This document shows, piece by piece, positions 58,759 through 64,000 of a stretch of 64,000 bases of DNA (within the stretch, counting starts at the first letter, position 1; each line of letters starts with the position of its first letter). The notes under the pieces are model-generated. The model did not search any database. It saw only the letters and a program-made list of their open reading frames with translations, and was not told the DNA's origin. Both the position numbers and the translations under genes were made by a program. The stretch comes from Halalkalibacter alkalisediminis (GTDB lineage: Bacteria > Bacillota > Bacilli > Bacillales > Bacillaceae_D), in contig NZ_JAQQWT010000002.1 of assembly GCF_028610705.1 (NCBI RefSeq), positions 124,001-188,000 of the forward strand. Reading direction: 5' to 3'.

Positions 58759-59615
58759 GTGGTAACCCGTCCAAATCCACTAAAAAAGGACCAATTTATA
58801 GATAAGATTACACGCAAAACTTCATTTGGACAATGGTTTTCACCAATTAATCTTCATGTTTTTGAAGAAAATTTGAAAACAATGAAATTAGATCGCTATA
58901 CGAAAGAATTAGCGACAGATATTTTCTTGAAATTATTACTTTTTGCGCAGCTCCAATAAATCAAAAGTCTACACGCGTTGGGAGATTCCCTATTTGATGA
59001 CCAGTTTCAAAAAGGCCTTGATCTTGATTCAATCAGCATTTCACAGCTGTCACGTCAATTAAACGGCATGAATCCGGATATCTTCCAGCTTCTTTTCCTT
59101 GAGTTAGTATCCCAAATTCGTATAAAAACGCATGCTACCAAACTCATGATGTCCTTAAAAGTCATCGATCCAAACACATTTCCACTCAATTTGCCGAATC
59201 ATTGGTGGGCAAAATTCCGCAAGACAAAGGCGGGTGTAAATTTACATCTGCGCCTTGTATTTATGGAAAAAGGAACATCTTATCCAGAAAAAGCCGTGCT
59301 GACAACCGCGAAAGAACATGATCGTGGCCAACTTGAAGTACTGGTAGATGACAAGAAATGCATGTATGTGTTTCACCGTTTCTATCTTGATTACGAACGT
59401 TTTGACCGCATGACAGATGAAGGTTATTTTTTATAAGCGAATGGGCGATTTACAATCAAGTGTTTATTGCACTGATCGTCTTTCACCTCCATGTTCTCGT
59501 GCAACTCGAAACGAAAAGTAAGCGTAAAATCTTGCAAATTAGTCGTTATTTAAGGGCTGCATTATGGAAGCTGATCTACTTGGCTTCGGAAAATTGGGGG
59601 ATATCGATCCCTTAG
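58759..59615 (+). pseudogene. IS4-family transposase relic
   Basis: The N-terminal part reads VVTRPNPLKKDQFIDKITRK and SFGQWFSPINLHVFEENLKT, then a nonsense codon TAA (58957-58959) where a Glu-type codon is expected, then in the same frame HALGDSLFDDQFQKGLDLD and LDYERFDRMTDEGYFL. The central DDE-containing part is deleted. The C-terminal part EWAIYNQVFIALIVFHLHVL continues in another frame to TAG 59613-59615. It matches IS4-family transposases of Bacillus and is clearly dead. Terminal inverted repeats were not found with confidence. Confidence 0.85.
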
Positions 59616-59740
59616 CAAACAAAGTATTGTCGTCCAGTCAAATTGTAAATATACCCCACATGGATAGAGCCACTTTTGTTTGGGTATTAACTTTTTCGCT
59701 CTCTAATTATATGGAATAAGTGTTATAGAGTTTTAAAACT

Positions 59741-60775
59741 TTACTGTACTTCTGTGTTAGTTGACTTCGCGAACATTCTAATCAAGAACGGTAATAAAAT
59801 CAATAACGCCAACACCCTCGCCATTTGAAACGTCGCTACCATCGCCGCATCCATCTTCAATGTAGCTGCTGTAGAGGCCATTTCTGCAGCTCCAGCTGGA
59901 ACAATACCTAATAAACTTGTGAACCAATCAATCGGTGTTAACACAAAGAAGATCGTTGCAAGTCCAAGGCTCACAATAAAATAAATGAATAATGTAACAG
60001 CACTTATCGCCCCTATACTCTTCAACTGTAAGAGTGACTCTTTGTCAAAACGTATGCCAATAATGGCTCCCATAATTGCTTGTGCTACACCTGTCACCAC
60101 TACCGGGACTTCGATCGTTGGAAATAAGAGATAGGCTAAAAAGCCTAATCCAATCGCAAAAAGTAAAGATGAACCTGGAAACTGTAATCGTTGACTCAAG
60201 AAAAGTGTCGCGAGCATGATGGCTAGTAAGGTAAGGATCGCCCAAAGAGCTTGAGTCAACGGAAACCCATTTGAAGCATTTGTATGTATGAATGGTGCAT
60301 TTAATCCGACGACCAAAGGGATTACGAGTACAAACAAGGTAATCCTTGTCGTATGGAATGCTGCTACGATTTGTTCGTTCGCTCCATATTTGTGACTTAG
60401 AGCAATTACTTCAGATGCTCCTCCTGGTAAACAGCAAAAAAACGCCGTGTTACTATTTAAATTAGAAAAATGTTTTAAGAATTTTCCTAATAAAACTCCT
60501 CCTATGATGGTGATGAGGAGAGTTAAAAGAAACGGAAAAAGCAAAGCTTGATAATTTAAAAATTGTTCAGGTCTTAGCATTAACCCAATGTTGGCTCCAA
60601 TCAACGCTAAAGCGATTTTAAACAGTTTGTTTGGGAGGTATATTTTAATAATAAAAAAGGAACTAATCATTTCTGCGAACATGGACCCTAGTAGCCAACC
60701 AGCCGGAACGTTCAGCCATGAAAAGAGGCCGCCTGAAAGAACAGCTAGTAAAATATAAATACTTTTTTTTATCAA
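59741..60775 (-). CDS. AbrB-family integral membrane protein
   Basis: A 344-residue polytopic protein (about ten hydrophobic segments) of the AbrB/putative ammonia monooxygenase family: GGLFSWLNVPAGWLLGSMFAE, CLPGGASEVIALSHKYGANEQIVAAFHTTRI and ATAATLKMDAAMVATFQMARVL. Despite the family name it is probably a transporter or regulator of unknown substrate; no ammonia oxidation is implied. Transcribed divergently from the 2-hydroxyacid dehydrogenase with a 168-nt gap, perhaps sharing a regulatory region. Confidence 0.85.
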   Translation of the reverse strand: MIKKSIYILLAVLSGGLFSWLNVPAGWLLGSMFAEMISSFFIIKIYLPNKLFKIALALIGANIGLMLRPEQFLNYQALLFPFLLTLLITIIGGVLLGKFLKHFSNLNSNTAFFCCLPGGASEVIALSHKYGANEQIVAAFHTTRITLFVLVIPLVVGLNAPFIHTNASNGFPLTQALWAILTLLAIMLATLFLSQRLQFPGSSLLFAIGLGFLAYLLFPTIEVPVVVTGVAQAIMGAIIGIRFDKESLLQLKSIGAISAVTLFIYFIVSLGLATIFFVLTPIDWFTSLLGIVPAGAAEMASTAATLKMDAAMVATFQMARVLALLILLPFLIRMFAKSTNTEVQ

Positions 60776-60943
60776 GTGACCGCCTTCTTTTATTTTATAA
60801 TGAGAATTTAATATTCTTTCGTGTATCTAATAGTATACCATCGTTTTAATATTATGAAAAATCGATATCTTCTTTATTTATATTTTCTACTAATGATTGT
60901 TTAGTGGTATATTTATAGTAAGTTAAATTGGAGGTGGATTTAT

Positions 60944-61903
60944 ATGAGTACCATTTCTATTTTAGGTGATTACGAGTATGTCTATGTGGAGTCGGAATAT
61001 TATGCTGCTTTAAAAAAAGCTGGTCATGACATTAAGATCCATCATGAGGAACTTAAAAACGATCTGGAGATCATTGATGAAATACACGATGCTGAGGTAG
61101 TTGTGTTGATGCGCGAACGTACTCATTTAAATAAAAACGTTTTATCTAATGCGCCTAACCTTTCCCTTATCTCCCAAACGGGAAAAGGTCTCAATCATCT
61201 TGATCAAGAGTTTGCTGAAAAACAAGGTATTGAAATTCGAACAACTGAGGGAGTCTCTTCTCAATCGGTTGTCGAGTTAACGATTGGAATGATGATTGGG
61301 TGTGCACGACAGTTTTCCGTTCATCAACTTTATATGAGAGAAGCATTATGGGAGCAAACGCCTGGCTTTGAATTAAAAGGAAAACGGCTTGGTTTGATTG
61401 GTTTTGGTCATATTGGGAAAGGCGTTAGCCAAATAGCCAACAGCATTGGGATGGATGTGGTAGCTTGGAGACCACGAGGTGACAAAGCAAATGAACAGGA
61501 AGATTATCAGGTTCGAATTCTGAGTTTAGAAGAAGTTCTTTCAACGTCTGATGTTGTTTCCATTCACTTGCGGTTGCTTCCAGAATTCCGTCAGTTTTTA
61601 AACCGAGATCGACTCCGGCTGTTGAAAAAAGGTGCCATATTAATCAATACGTCTAGAGGTGAGCTTGTTGATGAACAGGCAATAGCTACCTTGCTTGAAA
61701 ATCATCACCTTCTAGGTGCTGGGATTGATACGTTCACAACTGAACCTCTTACAGATAATCCTTTTAAAAATAGTACAAATACCATTTTAACGCCTCATAT
61801 TGGCTATGTAACATACGACGTCTTGCAACGCTTTGCTGATGCTTCTTTGAAAAATGTTATTGATTGGTATAACATAAATGATCAGGTCTCACCTCCTTTT
61901 TAG
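60944..61903 (+). CDS. D-2-hydroxyacid dehydrogenase
   Basis: A 319-residue NAD-dependent dehydrogenase. Catalytic and cofactor motifs: LIGFGHIGKGVSQIANSIGM (Rossmann), INTSRGELVDEQAIA with Arg, a Glu in IDTFTTEPL and His in TPHIGYVTYDV. The substrate could be phosphoglycerate-like or glyoxylate-type acids. The first 100 residues are weakly like phosphoglycerate dehydrogenase. It lies divergent from the AbrB-family gene, the arrangement seen where the two are co-regulated. The hairpin terminator overlaps the stop codon. Ribosome binding site is TTGGAGGTGG. Confidence 0.88.
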   Translation: MSTISILGDYEYVYVESEYYAALKKAGHDIKIHHEELKNDLEIIDEIHDAEVVVLMRERTHLNKNVLSNAPNLSLISQTGKGLNHLDQEFAEKQGIEIRTTEGVSSQSVVELTIGMMIGCARQFSVHQLYMREALWEQTPGFELKGKRLGLIGFGHIGKGVSQIANSIGMDVVAWRPRGDKANEQEDYQVRILSLEEVLSTSDVVSIHLRLLPEFRQFLNRDRLRLLKKGAILINTSRGELVDEQAIATLLENHHLLGAGIDTFTTEPLTDNPFKNSTNTILTPHIGYVTYDVLQRFADASLKNVIDWYNINDQVSPPF

Positions 61904-61917
61904 TTAGGAGGTTTTTT
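61892..61917 (+). terminator. Terminator overlapping the stop codon of the dehydrogenase
   Basis: CCTCC with TTTTTAGTTA loop and GGAGG, followed by TTTTTT. The 5' arm encodes the last residues SPP of the dehydrogenase, so gene end and terminator share sequence. Confidence 0.8.
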
Positions 61918-62009
61918 ATTATGTTTATTCGCCCTTTTTAACGTGAACAAGTTCCTTCAATCTTCTTCAACCTTATACTAATATAAACAGGAAAAGGAGG
62001 TCCTGCTAT

Positions 62010-62816
62010 ATGGAAAAAGTAAGAAAAGCGATTATTCCTGCGGCAGGATTGGGGACAAGAAGCCTACCTATTACAAAAGTGCTTCCAAAAGAGATGTTCC
62101 CAATCGGCGGAAAACCTGCCATTCATTATATAGTTGAGGAAGCAATAGCTGCTGGAATCGAAGAGATCTTAATCGTGCTTTCAAGAAGTAAAACGATGAT
62201 TATGGATTATTTTGATCGTTCATTAGAACTGGAAGCTTTTTTAGAAAAGAAAAACAAATCACATTTGCTCGAGAAAATTGTAATTCCTGAAGTTAAGCTT
62301 TTTTATACAAGACAACCTTATGCTAGGGGTCTTGGTGATGCTATTCTTCAAGGCAAAGAATTTGTCGGTGACGAGCCATTTGCCGTATTACTACCAGATG
62401 ATATTTATCTATATGATCAGTTTTCACCATTAGCAGAATTGATCGATTTAAATAGCGCGACAAGTCCAAATGTTTTAGCGTTGAAAAAGGTACCATTTGA
62501 GGCACTGAAAAAATATGGCGTTGTCAAAAATACAGAACTATCATCCGACGTACATCACATTACAGGCATTGTGGAAAAACCAGAAAGCCAACCTCCTTCT
62601 GATTTAGCCGTCATTGGACGTTACGTTCTTTCCTCTGATATATTTTCCATTTTAGAAAAGCTCAGTCCAGGAGTTGGTGGTGAAATCCAGTTAACCGATG
62701 CGATTGCCGAGTTAATAAAAACTCAAGCGTGCTTAGGCAAGGTCATTTCATCTGAGCGTTTTGATATTGGGGTAGAAGATGAGTATGTAGCACTGGTACA
62801 AAGAATCCATTTGTAG
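62010..62816 (+). CDS. UTP-glucose-1-phosphate uridylyltransferase-like (short paralogue)
   Basis: A 268-residue nucleotidyltransferase: [39 protein letters not shown] and FAVLLPDDIY, GVVGEIQL-like [15 protein letters not shown]. It resembles B. subtilis YtdA rather than GtaB and is about 25 residues shorter than the eps-cluster GtaB. A separate UDP-sugar pool for another polymer is plausible. Start is near an AAAGGAGG signal, 105 nt after the dehydrogenase. Confidence 0.88.
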   Translation: MEKVRKAIIPAAGLGTRSLPITKVLPKEMFPIGGKPAIHYIVEEAIAAGIEEILIVLSRSKTMIMDYFDRSLELEAFLEKKNKSHLLEKIVIPEVKLFYTRQPYARGLGDAILQGKEFVGDEPFAVLLPDDIYLYDQFSPLAELIDLNSATSPNVLALKKVPFEALKKYGVVKNTELSSDVHHITGIVEKPESQPPSDLAVIGRYVLSSDIFSILEKLSPGVGGEIQLTDAIAELIKTQACLGKVISSERFDIGVEDEYVALVQRIHL

Positions 62817-62823
62817 CTATTAA

Positions 62824-62851
62824 GACTAGGTAAATGGTCGTTTGCCTAGTC
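62824..62851 (+). terminator. Terminator after the GalU-like gene
   Basis: GACTAGGTAAA pairs with TTTGCCTAGTC (one G-T pair) around a 6-nt loop, followed by TATTTTTAT. Confidence 0.8.
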
Positions 62852-62946
62852 TATTTTTATGTAAATCAAGAATAACTAATGATTTTTCTAAAGGATGAAA
62901 AAAGGACCTTTTAGTAGTCTACGCCCTACCGGAATGTGAAATTTAA

Positions 62947-63423
62947 CTATAAAAAAACAAGTGTAACTACGGAGAGAATCCATGTTTCCATTGGTTTCTT
63001 TGTATGGAGATAACTGTAGACATATAAAATCGTAAAGATGATACCAGACCAAAACACATTCCACCCGTGCCTGTAATCTATTAATTTCATTTTAACCGCT
63101 ATATATTCACCGAATGTTGATAAAAAAGACCATTTGCCAATATGCCAAATTTGTTTGTTTAACGTCTCAGGATATGAACTTAAGCTTAAAAGGGCTAATG
63201 ACGGTGTAACAAACAGGATATGTACAGCTCGTAACCACTTCCTATTTATTTTTCTAGGTCTGAATTCCCACAAAAAATAATTCCTACATAAATAATAATA
63301 GAAGGCATTTATGAAACTAACATACGCTAAACTTTTATAATACTTAGGCACTTGTTTCCACGACTTTTTTGAAACATTAAGCAAGACCACAAGCATAATG
63401 AGGGTGATGTGTTTTTGTTTCAT
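62947..63423 (-). CDS. CBO0543-type small membrane protein
   Basis: A 158-residue protein with several hydrophobic helices. It carries the features of CBO0543-family membrane proteins of Bacillales: INAFYYYLCRNYFLWEFRP, LSLSSYPETLN and the RHGWNVFWSGIIF motif. No biochemical role is known. Start at ATG 63423, after AAAGGAGAAGAGG; a farther upstream Met at 63450 is less likely. Confidence 0.75.
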   Translation of the reverse strand: MKQKHITLIMLVVLLNVSKKSWKQVPKYYKSLAYVSFINAFYYYLCRNYFLWEFRPRKINRKWLRAVHILFVTPSLALLSLSSYPETLNKQIWHIGKWSFLSTFGEYIAVKMKLIDYRHGWNVFWSGIIFTILYVYSYLHTKKPMETWILSVVTLVFL

Positions 63424-63565
63424 CCTCTTCTCCTTTCCAATTTTTTGCATTTATAACTATATCATACCCTCCTTCCCTCCTTCTTACAAAAAATATAAGT
63501 TGTTTATTTAATAAAACAACAAAGGAACAAGAAGTTTATCTAGTTTCTCTTAAACAGCTACGGTC

Positions 63566-64000
63566 TTATTCTAAATTCGCATGTTTTCCATACATTTCAT
63601 TTGAATCTAGACCTTTTTCTTCATAAGTTTTAAAATATTCGCTTCAAAAAACAATAACAAGCTTTGTTCGAATAGAGAGCCCCTTGGTTAAACCGTTTTA
63701 TAGTCCTCCAACTGATAGATCTTTTGGTGAACCCGGCAAATCTAAGCTTGTCTTGAAAGGTTTGCAATGGTTGAATCGGGCTTGACCGTAACCGTTGCAA
63801 CGGATGTCCAATTTCTTTAGCTTTTTACCCATTTCTCCTAATGGCAAATGATTTTCCTATTAAACCTGAACGACCTGCACCTGGTACAAAAATCTTCCGA
63901 GTTTTGAGTATCTCTTCTACAAGCTTTTCTGGTTGTTCATTATTAATTAGTTCGGTTGATTGTTATAGTTCACGAAGGATTACCGATAGGTAATGTGTTG
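63566..64000 (-). pseudogene. hxlB: Decayed 6-phospho-3-hexuloisomerase (hxlB), partial at window edge
   Basis: On the minus strand the fragments line up with HxlB in order: ILREL, stop (TAA in place of Gln), QSTELINNEQPEKLVEEILK, KIFVPGAGRSGLIGKSFAI, then a deletion of about 40 residues, then SLDLPGSPKDLSVGGL, SLFEQSLLLFFEANILKLMK and, in another frame, KGLDSNEMYGKHANLE to TAA 63568-63566. Several frameshifts, nonsense codons and the deletion make it nonfunctional. HxlB isomerises hexulose-6-phosphate in the formaldehyde-fixing ribulose monophosphate pathway. The 5' end lies at or just beyond the right edge. Confidence 0.85.

Noticed and set aside
1-64000. CRISPR arrays, tRNA or rRNA genes
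   Set aside because: No regularly spaced direct repeats and no tRNA/rRNA signatures were found on either strand when reading through.

Overview
The window is low-GC Firmicute DNA from a Bacillaceae genome. Strong GGAGG-type ribosome binding sites, sigma-A promoters, catabolite-repression (cre-like) boxes, MhqR-like boxes and an eps operon closely following the Bacillus subtilis pattern all point that way. The flanks look like a soil or plant-polysaccharide-degrading species and carry several decaying genes (truncated Old Yellow Enzyme, S9 peptidase relic, IS4 transposase relic, phage lysis relic, broken hxlB). Species cannot be fixed from the sequence. No rRNA, tRNA or CRISPR array was seen.

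Layout. 0-5.4 kb: speD (partial), a zinc alcohol dehydrogenase, a Gly/Tyr-rich small protein, a patatin-like lipase, a truncated flavin oxidoreductase and a quinol-monooxygenase-like protein. 5.8-13.7 kb: two large secreted pectin enzymes, a 1608-residue PL9 pectate lyase and a PL11 rhamnogalacturonan lyase whose C-terminus is frameshifted by a 4-bp duplication; the upstream region of the PL9 gene holds LacI-type palindromes and a cre box. 14.8-17.4 kb: a quinone/flavin stress module (WrbA-like, flavin reductase, MhqR-like repressor, FMN reductase) with three MhqR-type boxes. 17.8-18.0 kb: a c-di-GMP-I (GEMM) riboswitch directly in front of a 45-residue SinI-family antirepressor gene. 18.1-19.1 kb: a membrane-anchored metallophosphoesterase.

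19.2-28.6 kb, minus strand: a lasso peptide cluster with two precursor/cyclase pairs (C1-A1 and C2-A2) sharing one kinase (K), one recognition protein (B1), one leader peptidase (B2), one nucleotidyltransferase (N) and one ABC exporter (D). It is the paeninodin-type class in which the C-terminal serine is phosphorylated; both cores here end in Ser.

28.8-54.3 kb, minus strand: an exopolysaccharide operon (epsA, epsB, a probable EAR antitermination RNA, epsC, gtaB, epsD, epsF, epsG, epsL, epsM, epsN, many glycosyltransferases, a pyruvyltransferase, a GH88-type hydrolase and a PglK-like ABC flippase) ending in a beta-helix lipoprotein. Upstream of epsA is an isolated phage tail-spike-like beta-helix gene. 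58-64 kb: relics, an AbrB-family membrane protein, a D-2-hydroxyacid dehydrogenase, a second GalU-type gene, a CBO0543-like membrane protein and a decayed hxlB.

The most interesting point is regulatory. A SinR-type palindrome (GTTCTTTATAAAGAAC and close variants) occurs exactly inside the 17-bp spacer of the eps promoter, again in its leader, again before the EAR-like RNA, and just downstream of the -10 regions of both lasso cyclase operons. Together with the c-di-GMP riboswitch on a SinI-family gene, this suggests that a pair of phosphorylated lasso peptides is made as part of the biofilm programme, under the same SinR/SinI switch as the matrix polysaccharide and with a c-di-GMP input. That link is inference from sequence; the sites and genes are directly visible.
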